64,000 nt of DNA from assembly GCA_015521705.1 (NCBI GenBank), contig WANR01000031.1, positions 18,590-82,589 of the forward strand, given 5' to 3'. Positions 1 through 9,164 of the stretch are shown here, piece after piece. Both the position numbers and the translations under genes were made by a program. The DNA is from Desulfurococcales archaeon (lineage in GTDB: Archaea > Thermoproteota > Thermoprotei_A > Sulfolobales > Acidilobaceae). The notes beneath the pieces are model-generated. The model searched no databases. It was not told where the DNA came from and saw nothing but the letters and a program-made list of their open reading frames with translations. Each line of letters starts with the position of its first letter. Within the stretch, counting starts at the first letter, position 1.

Positions 1-195
1 GCTCCCACGCTTGGTACACCATTGACTTAGAATAACTATAAACAGTATATTTAAGCGTTAGCAATTACTATGACGCCTTCAAGCCAATAAACACTAGATT
101 CTGCAGATAAGGGCTCCGGCCAGTGCTGCTCTTAAAAACAAATATATATCCCTCTGTAGGGACACGTTTTTAGCTATAACCAGGTGTGATTAAGG
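1..195. other. Non-coding left edge
   Basis: I see no convincing gene in the first ~195 bases. The stretch is A+T-rich with stops in all frames. A TATA-like run (agtatatttaag, about 45-56) could belong to a divergent gene that lies off the left edge. Nothing else can be supported. Confidence 0.4.
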
Positions 196-205
196 TTTTT
201 ATATC
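196..205 (+). promoter_or_regulatory. TATA box of the first cox-like operon, with SD at 233-238
   Basis: The run tttttatatc lies about 37-46 bases before the TTG start at 242, a usual distance for an archaeal TATA box with a short leader. A Shine-Dalgarno match, ggtgat (233-238), sits just before the TTG and supports that start. Confidence 0.5.
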
Positions 206-241
206 TCTGCGGTAATTGATCTCTTATCTGACGGTGATAGC

Positions 242-736
242 TTGTCTCAAGCCCCTGGTAATGGCGGAGAAGCCATTACTATAACTGTCAAGGTAAACGG
301 TAAAACCTATACCCACACAATCCCCCCGCGCATGCTCCTGGTCCACTATATAAGGGAGGTGCTAGGGCTAAAGGGCACTCATATCGGGTGCGACACTAGT
401 AACTGTGGGGCTTGCACGGTTATACTGAACGGTAAGGCTGTTAAGTCTTGCACATTGTTCGCCTTCATGGCCGATGGCGGCGAGATACTAACCATAGAGG
501 GCATCAGTGAAGACGGAAAACTACATCCAATACAGGAAGCCTTTTGGGAGAACCATGCATTACAATGCGGCTTTTGCACACCAGGGTTCATAATGAATCT
601 ATACGAATTCCTCTCGAAGAACAAGAAGCCGAGCGAAGAGGAGGTTAGAAGAGCAATAGAGGGGAACCTCTGCAGGTGCACGGGCTACGTCAACATAGTG
701 AGGGCTGCAATGGCTGCGGCCGAAAAGATGGGGTGA
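242..736 (+). CDS. coxS: Molybdenum hydroxylase small [2Fe-2S] subunit (CoxS/XdhC type)
   Basis: This is the small iron-sulfur subunit of a xanthine oxidase-family molybdo-flavoenzyme. It passes electrons from the molybdopterin centre to FAD. A plant-ferredoxin-like [2Fe-2S] domain comes first, with ligands in [20 protein letters not shown] followed by SC (about residues 49-70). A helical second [2Fe-2S] domain follows, with QCGFCTPGF (about 109) and CRCTGY near the C-terminus. The 164 residues match the usual family length. The TTG start is chosen because ggtgat lies directly upstream. The large-subunit gene begins 6 bases after the stop, so this is an operon in the order S-L-M. The family is certain; CO itself as substrate is unlikely given the large subunit's active-site loop. 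Confidence 0.95.
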   Translation: MSQAPGNGGEAITITVKVNGKTYTHTIPPRMLLVHYIREVLGLKGTHIGCDTSNCGACTVILNGKAVKSCTLFAFMADGGEILTIEGISEDGKLHPIQEAFWENHALQCGFCTPGFIMNLYEFLSKNKKPSEEEVRRAIEGNLCRCTGYVNIVRAAMAAAEKMG

Positions 737-742
737 GGCGGT

Positions 743-3097
743 GTGCCTGAGAGAAGGTATCTTGGTAAGAGGATTAAGAGGAGGGAGGATCTAAGACTAC
801 TCACCGGAAGAGGCCTATTTGTTGACGACCTGTCATTACCGGGAACAGTCTACGCGGCTTTCCTTAGGTCCTCATACGCACATGCTAGGATTAAGTCGAT
901 CGACACTACCAGGGCAGAAAAGATTTCAGGCGTCATAGGAGTATTCACGGGAGAGTATTTCAAGGACAAAGTTCAGCCACTCATGACGGCTTGGGCCCTG
1001 ACCGGGGCCGATCTGAAACCGATAAAGTGGCCTGTTGTGGTTCACGACAAGGCCCGCTTCATAGGGGATATTGTTGCAGTAGCAGTCGCGGAAGACCCCT
1101 ATACAGCGTATGATGCTCTTGAAGCTATAGAGGTCGAATACGAGCCTCTCCCTGTAGTTACTGACATGGAGGAAGCCGTCAAGCCAGGAGCCCCGGTGAT
1201 CCACGATGAAGCTCCAAACAATGTCGCTTTCACCTGGAGGCTAACAGGAGGGGAGGACTTCGACTCTATAGCGGCTAAAGCCGATCACGTCATGAGGCAG
1301 AGATTAGTGAACCATAGGCTTATACCAAGCGCTATGGAGACTAGGGGGGCCCTGGCTCACTACAACGCGTCCACGGGGGAGCTGACAGTATGGGTTACAT
1401 CACAAAACCCCCATGTTCACAGGCTCATAATGTCTGCTTCTCTCGGCATACCTGAGCACAAGTTGAGAGTTATAGCGCCAGACGTTGGCGGGGGCTTTGG
1501 TAGCAAGATCCCAGTGTATCCCGGCGAGCTCATAGTTTCAAGGCTGGCCATGGATCTAGGCAGGCCTGTCAAGTGGATGGAGACTAGGAAGGAGAACTTC
1601 ATGGGTACCCACCATGGAAGGGATCACATAACAGACTTCGAAGTAGCGTATACCAGGAAAGGCGAGGTTCTAGGTTTAAGGGTCAGAACTCTAGCCAATT
1701 TAGGGGCTTATCTAAGCACTGCCGCTCCAGGAGTACCCACGATTCTCTATGGAACCATGCTATCGGGCCCCTACAAGATCAAGTCCGTCGATGTCGAAGT
1801 AAAAGGGGTCCTGACAAACACCACTCCCGTCGACGCCTATAGGGGTGCTGGAAGGCCAGAGGCGACGTACCTACTCGAAAGAGTCATGGATCTGGTTGCC
1901 AGGGAGCTAGGCATGGATCCGGCCGATGTCAGGAGAGTCAACTTGGTAGAGAAGGCCCCATATAACGCGGTCACGGGCCTCATATACGATAGTGGTAGAT
2001 ACCGTGAAGTCTTCGAGGAGGCCCTGAAAAGAGCCGAGTACTCCAAGTGGAGGGAGATCCAGTCAAAAGCTAGAAAGGAGGGAAGACTGATAGGAATAGG
2101 TATATCGTCTTATATAGAGATGTGTGGTCTAGCACCCTCTAGGATAGCTAGGGCTACAGGCTTCGGTCTAGGCCTATGGGAAAGCGCTGTCGTAAGGATC
2201 CACCCTTCAGGCAAGGTTACAGTATACACGGGGTCACACCCACACGGCCAAGGCGAGGAGACCACATTCGCGCAAATAGTTGCCGAGGAGCTGGGCGTCC
2301 CCATAGAGGACGTCGAGATAGTGCATGGAGACACTGCTCAGACGCCTTTCGGTATGGGGACGTATGGGAGCAGAACCACGCCTGTTGGTGGAGGAGCCAT
2401 AGCATTAGCTGCCAGGAGGGTTAAGGAGAAGGCTAGGAGAATAGCGGCTTCGCTTCTTGAAGCCAGGGTAGATGATGTAGAGTATTCTGAAGGAAAGTTC
2501 TATGTCCGCGGGCATCCCGAGAAGCAAGTTACAATACAGGAAGTGGCTCTAGCCAGCTATACTGCTGACAAACTGCCTGAAGGCGAGGAACCTGGACTAG
2601 AGGCTACGGTGTTCTACGATCCAGAAAACTTCACTTTCCCCTATGGTACCCACGTCTGCGTCGTTGAGATAGATAAGGAAACCTTCAAGCCCAAGATATT
2701 GAGGTATGTTGCAGTAGACGATATAGGCGTTGTAGTCAACCCGTTGATAGCTGAAGGACAAGTCCACGGCGGGGTGATCCAGGGCCTAGCCCAGGCCCTC
2801 TACGAGTACGCAGTGTTCGACGAAGCCGGAAACCTATTAACGGCGGGCTTCAACGATTACATGATACCCACAGCTATCGATACCCCTAACGTAGAGTCGT
2901 ACTTCGTGGAGACGCCATCGCCTCACAACCCTCTAGGCGTAAAAGGCGTAGGGGAAACAGGAACCATAGCTTCAACAGCAGCCGTAGTCAATGCAGTGTT
3001 GGACGCTCTCTCGCACCTGGGCATAAAACATGCAGACATGCCGCTGACGCCGTACAAGATATGGGAGATACTTAAGGAGAAGGGGGTGAAGGCGTAA
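743..3097 (+). CDS. coxL: Molybdenum hydroxylase large (Mo-cytosine/pterin) subunit
   Basis: Catalytic subunit of the xanthine oxidase/aldehyde oxidoreductase/CO dehydrogenase family, 784 residues. The N-terminal a/b hammerhead domain (about 1-130) starts with YLGKRIKRREDLRLLTGRG. Pterin-binding loops follow, including GGGFGSK (about 250) and the active-site loop AYRGAGRPEATY (about 370). The C-terminal GVKGVGETG carries the expected catalytic Glu. The loop is AYRGAGRPE, not the AYxCSFR of true aerobic CO dehydrogenase, so the enzyme more likely oxidises an aldehyde or another carbonyl or heterocyclic substrate. The start is a GTG preceded by ggggtgagg, and the stop overlaps the ATG of the medium-subunit gene. 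The substrate cannot be read from sequence. Confidence 0.95.
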   Translation: MPERRYLGKRIKRREDLRLLTGRGLFVDDLSLPGTVYAAFLRSSYAHARIKSIDTTRAEKISGVIGVFTGEYFKDKVQPLMTAWALTGADLKPIKWPVVVHDKARFIGDIVAVAVAEDPYTAYDALEAIEVEYEPLPVVTDMEEAVKPGAPVIHDEAPNNVAFTWRLTGGEDFDSIAAKADHVMRQRLVNHRLIPSAMETRGALAHYNASTGELTVWVTSQNPHVHRLIMSASLGIPEHKLRVIAPDVGGGFGSKIPVYPGELIVSRLAMDLGRPVKWMETRKENFMGTHHGRDHITDFEVAYTRKGEVLGLRVRTLANLGAYLSTAAPGVPTILYGTMLSGPYKIKSVDVEVKGVLTNTTPVDAYRGAGRPEATYLLERVMDLVARELGMDPADVRRVNLVEKAPYNAVTGLIYDSGRYREVFEEALKRAEYSKWREIQSKARKEGRLIGIGISSYIEMCGLAPSRIARATGFGLGLWESAVVRIHPSGKVTVYTGSHPHGQGEETTFAQIVAEELGVPIEDVEIVHGDTAQTPFGMGTYGSRTTPVGGGAIALAARRVKEKARRIAASLLEARVDDVEYSEGKFYVRGHPEKQVTIQEVALASYTADKLPEGEEPGLEATVFYDPENFTFPYGTHVCVVEIDKETFKPKILRYVAVDDIGVVVNPLIAEGQVHGGVIQGLAQALYEYAVFDEAGNLLTAGFNDYMIPTAIDTPNVESYFVETPSPHNPLGVKGVGETGTIASTAAVVNAVLDALSHLGIKHADMPLTPYKIWEILKEKGVKA

Positions 3098-3972
3098 TGT
3101 ATCCACCCTCTTTCAAGCTACTCGTGCCCCAAAGCCTTGATGAAGCCCTTAAGATGCTAGCAGAGCATGGAGGCGAGGCTAAGCTACTAGCTGGAGGGCA
3201 TAGCTTAATACCCCTAATGAAGCTCAGACTTGCCAGGCCCGCCTATGTGATTTACCTAGGAAAGCTCAAGGAACTCTCCTATATAAGAGAGGAAGGAGAC
3301 ACCATAAGGGTGGGGGCACTAACCACCCACTCCGAGATAGAATCCTCGGAACTACTTAGAGAGAGATGCCCGCTACTGGCAGAAACAGCGTCCAAAATAG
3401 GTGACAGGCAGGTAAGAAACATGGGAACCATAGGTGGAAGCATTGCACACGCAGATCCGGCAGCAGACTATCCAGCAGCATTAGTAGCACTAGAGGCAGA
3501 GGTCGTGCTGAAGAGCGTCAATGGAGAGAGAGCAGTTAAGGTCTCAGACTTCATAAAAGGGCCCTATATAACAGACATAGATCCCCAGGAGCTAATTACA
3601 GAGATAAGAATACCAGTGGTCAACGGTGCTGTGGGATCATCCTATGAAAAACTAGTATTCAGAGCCTCCGACTTTGCCATAGTAGGAGTGGCAGCACTGA
3701 TCGTTCTAGGAAAAGACGGGACAGCGGAAAGGGTACGGGTGGGAATGACAGGCGTTGCTGAGGGCCCCGTAAGGGCTCAAGGAGTGGAGGAAGAGCTTGA
3801 AGGCAAGAAGATAACAGAAGAAGATATAGATAAGGCGTCCAAAAAAGCGTCAGAAGGCCTAAATCCTCCAAGTGATATAAGAGCGTCGAGCGAGTATAGA
3901 AAAGCGATGGCCGAGGCATTAACCAGAAGAGCCCTTATTAAGGCTTTATCGGAGGCTAAAAAGAAGGCCTAG
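3097..3972 (+). CDS. coxM: Molybdenum hydroxylase medium FAD-binding subunit
   Basis: FAD-binding subunit that takes electrons from the small subunit and hands them to an external acceptor. The family FAD motifs are visible: LAGGHSLIPLMKLR (about 29-42) and TIGGSIAHADPAADYP (about 110-125). The CO dehydrogenase flavoprotein C-terminal domain follows, and the 291 residues are typical. The ATG overlaps the large-subunit stop (TAATG), which indicates translational coupling, and gggggtg upstream can act as SD. It is the last gene of the operon: the next gene is on the opposite strand and converges after 64 bases. Confidence 0.95.
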   Translation: MYPPSFKLLVPQSLDEALKMLAEHGGEAKLLAGGHSLIPLMKLRLARPAYVIYLGKLKELSYIREEGDTIRVGALTTHSEIESSELLRERCPLLAETASKIGDRQVRNMGTIGGSIAHADPAADYPAALVALEAEVVLKSVNGERAVKVSDFIKGPYITDIDPQELITEIRIPVVNGAVGSSYEKLVFRASDFAIVGVAALIVLGKDGTAERVRVGMTGVAEGPVRAQGVEEELEGKKITEEDIDKASKKASEGLNPPSDIRASSEYRKAMAEALTRRALIKALSEAKKKA

Positions 3973-4036
3973 TTTTAATCCCATAAAATCGTAAAGGTTT
4001 TTCTCCTGGCTCAGCATATCGCTTCGTTCTCTTCCT

Positions 4037-5314
4037 CTATCCCCACAGGAACCATATTATCATCCGTAATAGCCCTTCTATTCTAGAATACAATATTTCC
4101 AGGCGGATCCATAGATTATTGCCGCTGAGTAGAAACGAGCCTAGAGGGTCGTTCCTTAAACTTTGGGTCTCGTCTAGCCCCACGACTCCCTTCATAAGAG
4201 ACAGGGTTTCCCCTCCCAGCGTGGCGTAGAGGTAAATTATTGTGATAATTGTTAGTGAAGCGTAGAAGAGCGTCCATCTCCTCCCTGCTAGTCCTCTAGC
4301 CGTTGTCAGGTTAGTTACCAGCCTTCTCGCTGTCCAGAGTACTATCATTAATGCTGCTAGTCCCGCAGCGTAGGTCAGCCATCTAGGAACTATCGTTTCC
4401 CCAAGTAATCTACTAAGTGGTTCCGATAATTGGGCATAGTTCGCGTATATAATTGGGTAAATGAGCAGGGCTCCTATGCTGCTAAGTATCCAGGCGTTGA
4501 TCTTGTCTTCTCTGCTGTTAAACCTGCTGAGCTCTGCATACTCTTTCAATGCTTGGTTCCTGGCAAGGTCTAGTGCCTGGACGCGTCTCAGGGTCGCGAT
4601 CATTATTATTGTTTCAAAGACGTTGTTGGTGACCCATATAGAGAACCATATAACTGCCAGTAGTGCTAGAAAGACTCCTATCCTAGTTGACTTGAACAAG
4701 TCCCAAATATCTGGCAGAGGCGGGGGTAATCCTAGCTCTAGGGCCTCTAGGGCGCTAGCCGCAGACAATACTAGTAGTGAGGCGCCTATGGCTATCAAGA
4801 GTGGGGCTAGCGTTGTCAGGGTCATGTATAGTATTGAGCCTGGAAGGCTTCCTTTTGACACAGAGTACTTGACTGTCCAATCCCTGCCTGTGACTATAAA
4901 GTGTAGGACCCTCCTATAGCTCATGGAGAGAAGCGACAATATGGTAGCTACTACGGCTGCTAGCAAGGCTCTAGGAGTTAGCAGGTCGGGGCCTAACCCT
5001 ACGGCCAAGGCTAGCAGTATATAGTAGGTGGCTATGGCCCAGTGGAGGCCTTTAAGCCTAAGGGACTGGTAGAAAATGAAGGCAACTAGTAGTAGAGCTA
5101 TAACATCTATTACTCGGGGAACCCAAGAGTCTCCTGGCTCTAGCAGCTTCCAGAAACTAGTAAGGGGTGTTGAGGCAATGCCAGTCCCTGCCTCTCTAAC
5201 GATTATATAGAAGGAAATACTGGTATACATGAGGGGAGCATTTAATGCAAGCACAGCTAAAGCATAGACTCGGGCCCTTTTATTGGCTAGCGCCTTAGCG
5301 ATCTCGAAGACCAT
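4037..5314 (-). CDS. Polytopic membrane protein, last gene of the DUF4129-DUF58 operon
   Basis: I do not recognise a named family. The 425 residues contain about nine or ten hydrophobic segments, for example near residues 15-35, 65-85, 90-130, 170-200, 215-245 and 280-300, joined by short basic loops. The C-terminus holds a soluble stretch with a final hydrophobic segment, MIIWFLWG. It is the last gene of a minus-strand operon, and its start overlaps the stop of the DUF58 gene by one base, so it is probably a membrane partner of the MoxR/DUF58 machinery. An integral membrane role is safe; transport or scaffold function is open. Confidence 0.75.
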   Translation of the reverse strand: MVFEIAKALANKRARVYALAVLALNAPLMYTSISFYIIVREAGTGIASTPLTSFWKLLEPGDSWVPRVIDVIALLLVAFIFYQSLRLKGLHWAIATYYILLALAVGLGPDLLTPRALLAAVVATILSLLSMSYRRVLHFIVTGRDWTVKYSVSKGSLPGSILYMTLTTLAPLLIAIGASLLVLSAASALEALELGLPPPLPDIWDLFKSTRIGVFLALLAVIWFSIWVTNNVFETIIMIATLRRVQALDLARNQALKEYAELSRFNSREDKINAWILSSIGALLIYPIIYANYAQLSEPLSRLLGETIVPRWLTYAAGLAALMIVLWTARRLVTNLTTARGLAGRRWTLFYASLTIITIIYLYATLGGETLSLMKGVVGLDETQSLRNDPLGSFLLSGNNLWIRLEILYSRIEGLLRMIIWFLWG

Positions 5315-6705
5315 TATAGAAGCACCTGCCTTAGCAGCTCTATTCTTCTAAGTGCGTGAGCCGCTAGGTCATCCGGCCCCACGCTGACTATAGGTATGCC
5401 GCGTGACAAGAATAGTTTAGCTATAGCCTTTCTCCTTGCTATCTCATCTAAAGCCCTTATCCTGTAGAGGCCTGCTTGGAGCCCCGACAATGCTTTAGCC
5501 TCGAAGAAGGGCGTTGAGGGGGATAATACGAGAACCTCATGACCCAAGCCACGCATTTTTGATAGCAAGTCTAGCACCTTAGAAACTTCTTTCTCTCCCA
5601 TCTCGAGATCTGTAAAAATGATGAAAACGGTTTTCCCTCGTTTCCTAACAGCGCCTATAACTCCTGAAAGGGTACCCAGTAACCTGTAACTATCGGGGCC
5701 TGCATGTTTTTCGGGTGAGGGCCAGTATAGGGATGATAGGGCTTTCATGTAGGCTTTAAGGTGGCCATAGCCTCTCCCGGGGGGTATCACTATTAGGCCC
5801 TCTCCTGGGTTTTCGAAAGCCAGACCTATGTAGTCGCCCCTCCTCGTGAGGTACTCTCCTATTGTGGCAGCTGCTCTTACCGAGTATTCTAGTTTCGTGT
5901 AGCCCACTCTGCCGTAAACCATTGATGGCGACGTGTCAATGACAACTATGACTTCCATGCTGGACTCTTGCTCAAACTCTTTCACCATTAGCTTTAACAG
6001 GCGTGCCGTCGACTTCCACTCTATTCTCCTAACCTCGTCTCCCTGCTGGTACTCTCTTACCTCGAAGATTTGAGTTCCTACACCTTTTCTTCTAGTAGCC
6101 GAGAGGCCCCCAGGCTTCGTGGAGGGTATCACCAACAATTTCTGGCTGGGTATCCTCTCGTATCTCGGCAACACTGATACTTCAGTCTCGCTGCCAATCC
6201 TCAGAGTCTTCGAAAACAGTCCTAGAGGATCCCTCACAATTACTAGAGGTTTCGGGAACCTATGCTTACCCATGGCCGTCCTTAGCGTGTACTCGAAGCT
6301 TGCGGAGCCTTTTGGCCGCACCAGTATTATTCTCATGTTGGAGGCGTTTTCCAGCCTAAAGATGCTCGGATAATAGTCGTGTACCTCGATGTTTTCCAAC
6401 GGCACTATGGTGGGGTTTTCAAGCAATAGTCTGACTCTTATCTTTGACCCCTCGACCAGGCTACCCTCGATAACCCTCTTGACAATAAGCCTGCCTGCAG
6501 CGTAGAGTCTTAGCTCTAGGGAGAGCTTTGAAATGTAGAGCAATAATAGCATGAAGGTTCCACTGGCTATCAAAGACTTTGAGATGGGCCCCTGGGAGAG
6601 AAATCCGAGGGCCAGTAGAATGCTAGATCCAAACAGCACTGACTTGCCTCTCGGCGTTAAAACAGCCAGCAGGGGCTCTTTCTCGAGCTTAGTCCCTGCA
6701 TCCAA
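5314..6705 (-). CDS. DUF58 protein with VWA-like domain
   Basis: A DUF58 protein of 463 residues. Two hydrophobic segments near the N-terminus (about 22-60) suggest membrane anchoring. A beta-rich region follows, then the DUF58 signature YQQGDEVRRIEWKSTARL (about 218-236) and a VWA-like fold with a MIDAS-type DTSPSM (about 258). A second conserved strand, FIIFTDLEMG, lies near 365. DUF58 proteins occur next to MoxR AAA ATPases in bacteria and archaea and are thought to act with them in assembling or inserting cofactors into membrane or secreted complexes; the targets here are unknown. It starts 13 bases after the moxR stop. Confidence 0.9.
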   Translation of the reverse strand: MDAGTKLEKEPLLAVLTPRGKSVLFGSSILLALGFLSQGPISKSLIASGTFMLLLLYISKLSLELRLYAAGRLIVKRVIEGSLVEGSKIRVRLLLENPTIVPLENIEVHDYYPSIFRLENASNMRIILVRPKGSASFEYTLRTAMGKHRFPKPLVIVRDPLGLFSKTLRIGSETEVSVLPRYERIPSQKLLVIPSTKPGGLSATRRKGVGTQIFEVREYQQGDEVRRIEWKSTARLLKLMVKEFEQESSMEVIVVIDTSPSMVYGRVGYTKLEYSVRAAATIGEYLTRRGDYIGLAFENPGEGLIVIPPGRGYGHLKAYMKALSSLYWPSPEKHAGPDSYRLLGTLSGVIGAVRKRGKTVFIIFTDLEMGEKEVSKVLDLLSKMRGLGHEVLVLSPSTPFFEAKALSGLQAGLYRIRALDEIARRKAIAKLFLSRGIPIVSVGPDDLAAHALRRIELLRQVLL

Positions 6706-6718
6706 CCCTTATCACTCT

Positions 6719-7699
6719 TTAAGGCACTGGGACCCTTTTAAGGACGTCGCTTATGATGTCCTCCACGTTTACCCCCTCTATCTCTGCTTCAGGCTTCAAG
6801 ATAACCCTATGCCTAAGAACAGGCTTGGCCACACTCTTGACATCGTCTGGCACTACATAGTTTCTCCCGGATAATAAAGCCATGGTCTTCGACATGAGGA
6901 CTAAGGCTACGGCTGCTCTAGGCGAGGCTCCAAGGCTTACGGCTTCATGTTTTCTAGTGGCCTCCACTATGTCGACTATGTATGAAAGGACTGCCTCGTC
7001 GACATAGATGTCCCATGCCATTCTCCTGGCCTTCATAATATCGGAGGCGGATGCCACTTTCCTGATTGGCCATTCCTCTATCCTTCTAAGCCTTCTTAGA
7101 ACCTCTATCATTTCATCCTTGCTAGGATACCCTATGTTAAGCTTAACTAGGAATCTATCAAGCTGAGCCTCTGGCAGGGGAAATGTCCCCTCCATCTCTA
7201 TCGGGTTCTGTGTAGCAATGACTGTGAAAGGCTCTGGGAGCTTCATCGTAACACCTTCTATGGTAACCTGTTTCTCCTGCATAGCCTCTAGTAGCGCCGA
7301 CTGTGTTCTAGGGCTGGCCCTGTTTATCTCGTCTGCCAGCACTATGTTAGCGAAAATAGGGCCCTTGCGCACCTTAAAGTCCCCCGCCTTCTGGTCGAAA
7401 ATCATTGCGCCGACAATGTCTGCGGGTAGAAGGTCTGGAGTGAACTGGATCCTGCTGAATGAGAGGTCAAGCGCCGAAGCTATGGCTTTAGCCATAGTAG
7501 TCTTAGCCACTCCAGGCACTCCTTCCAACAGGATGTGTCCCCCCAATATTATGGAGGACAGTATTATCTTGACATCATCCTCCTTGCCCACGACAACCTT
7601 CGATACTTCGGATAAAACTTTGTCGGCAAGCTCTCTCATTTCTGCCACGGGAGAGCCCATAGCGTCTACACCTCTGTTTTCATAGTTCCCGTAACCCAT
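6719..7699 (-). CDS. moxR: MoxR-family AAA+ ATPase
   Basis: A 326-residue MoxR ATPase (AAA_3 plus lid). The Walker A is GVPGVAKTT (about 60-68), a common MoxR variant, and the Walker B is VLADEINRASP (about 121-131). Sensor 1 is IATQNPIE (about 162-169), and the C-terminal lid has the SLGASPRAA motif (about 256-264). MoxR proteins are chaperone-like ATPases that remodel or insert cofactors into partner complexes, usually together with DUF58 or VWA proteins, as here. The gene overlaps the upstream DUF4350 gene by 20 bases. The first residues (MGYGNYENRG) may be over-extended: an internal Met at residue 14 (MGSPVAEM) is an alternative start. Confidence 0.95.
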   Translation of the reverse strand: MGYGNYENRGVDAMGSPVAEMRELADKVLSEVSKVVVGKEDDVKIILSSIILGGHILLEGVPGVAKTTMAKAIASALDLSFSRIQFTPDLLPADIVGAMIFDQKAGDFKVRKGPIFANIVLADEINRASPRTQSALLEAMQEKQVTIEGVTMKLPEPFTVIATQNPIEMEGTFPLPEAQLDRFLVKLNIGYPSKDEMIEVLRRLRRIEEWPIRKVASASDIMKARRMAWDIYVDEAVLSYIVDIVEATRKHEAVSLGASPRAAVALVLMSKTMALLSGRNYVVPDDVKSVAKPVLRHRVILKPEAEIEGVNVEDIISDVLKRVPVP

Positions 7700-9164
7700 A
7701 CTCGACTCCTCTCAGCCTTTCTTTGCCCACAAGAGTATATCCCATCCTCAATAATATCGTTTCAGAGAACTTGAGCATACTTCTAAACTTCCTGTCCCAG
7801 CTAATAACGATGGGAGTGAGCTTCCTCTTACCCTCATACCTCTCGTTAATAGCCACAAGATCCCTAATGAACTTCTCAAGCTTTACTGCATCAACCTCTA
7901 ACCTCCTTGCCACATGCTCTATTTCTTTCCTGTCTTTGTAAAGGCTCCAGATTGAGGTGCCCATGTGTTTTGAGAGAAGTGAGTCAAGGATCAAGTAAAG
8001 ATTGTGCGTTAGCTCTAGTGCCTCTCTCTTTTCGAGCTTGGTTACAGACACTATTCTCCTCCTCAGCGGGGTCTCGGCCATCATGTCGATCTCAGGGATT
8101 ACGGTGTCGATGTTGTCGTCTATTGCACTACCAAGGTTACCCTTAACCCTTCTATATAGGAGAATCCCTATAAGGAGAGAGGCCAGGAAAACAGTTATCG
8201 GGTAGCTAGAAGCTAGCCCGAAAAACAGCGTCTCCAGAGTCTTTGCTAGGTAGAGTCCGAGAAACACGAAAATGGCAGGGTGAAGCACTATAGGAATACT
8301 GAAGCCGCCTAAATTTCTAGACTCCTCTAGCAGGCTGCCTAGCAAGTCGCCGGGAGCCTCGCTTTCTTCCCTTAAAGGCTTCAGCGAGTCATTGTAGTGA
8401 GAAAGATCATACACCACTAGGACTTCACTAGGATCCAAGCCACTGCTCAAATACCTGAAAACCGATAGTGCAAACTCTTCATAGTCTCCTACCTGGGAAG
8501 CGTTTTCCGAGAAGGCAGTGTTCAGAAAAATGGTTCCATCGCTTATGACAAAGAACCTCCCACCGCCGGCCTCGCCTGCCACGGCGACTAGCTCGTTTGT
8601 GGCGCTTCTGGATAACGCTTCATAGCTTACGTTTACTGGCAGCCCTGCAAGTAATCCTATATCAGAGGCCACGCTCAGCAAGAGCCTGTAAGATCCTCTG
8701 CCCGGCACCTCGATTACAGCTGGAACGTAGGGTAGCCCGGCGAAACCCTCCAGCGGCTTGCCACTAATTTGCAGGCCTATCCCTTCCAGGATCGTGTTGG
8801 AGTTTTGGCTTTCATCTGCCACCAGTACCGACAATCTACCTTCAATCATCGCCTCTAGGATTAGTCTTGCCTCTGAGGGTTCAATGCGTGACTCTGGCGA
8901 TATAATAGTCAACACTACAACTCGCTTCCCCGGGCTTTTCTCCATCAACTTGTTGAGGTCTTCTAGGGAGAAAATGACGGAGAAGTTGTAGCCCTCTTCT
9001 TCCAGAAGGCTTGCAAGCCTGCTGGTGCCATACCACTCATCTGTGAAAGGTGTGGGGGACTTGGAGAAGACCAGGGAGACTAGTAAGCTCTTAGGAGCAG
9101 AGTAGAGGGAGGCTACGATCCCTATTACTAGAAGGCCCAGAAGAAACGCCTTGTAACTGTTCAA
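7680..9164 (-). CDS. DUF4350-type membrane protein
   Basis: A 494-residue protein with an N-terminal signal anchor (about residues 6-26). A soluble extracytoplasmic domain begins with FTDEWYGTSRLASLLEEEGY (about 38-57) and resembles the DUF4350 fold. Two hydrophobic segments follow (about 290-335), then a cytoplasmic helical C-terminal domain. DUF4350 genes often travel with DUF4129, MoxR and DUF58 genes, and this operon keeps that set. The start overlaps the stop of the DUF4129 gene by four bases. A sensing or scaffolding role for the MoxR machinery is inference; no catalytic motif is seen. Confidence 0.75.
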   Translation of the reverse strand: MNSYKAFLLGLLVIGIVASLYSAPKSLLVSLVFSKSPTPFTDEWYGTSRLASLLEEEGYNFSVIFSLEDLNKLMEKSPGKRVVVLTIISPESRIEPSEARLILEAMIEGRLSVLVADESQNSNTILEGIGLQISGKPLEGFAGLPYVPAVIEVPGRGSYRLLLSVASDIGLLAGLPVNVSYEALSRSATNELVAVAGEAGGGRFFVISDGTIFLNTAFSENASQVGDYEEFALSVFRYLSSGLDPSEVLVVYDLSHYNDSLKPLREESEAPGDLLGSLLEESRNLGGFSIPIVLHPAIFVFLGLYLAKTLETLFFGLASSYPITVFLASLLIGILLYRRVKGNLGSAIDDNIDTVIPEIDMMAETPLRRRIVSVTKLEKREALELTHNLYLILDSLLSKHMGTSIWSLYKDRKEIEHVARRLEVDAVKLEKFIRDLVAINERYEGKRKLTPIVISWDRKFRSMLKFSETILLRMGYTLVGKERLRGVEYGLREL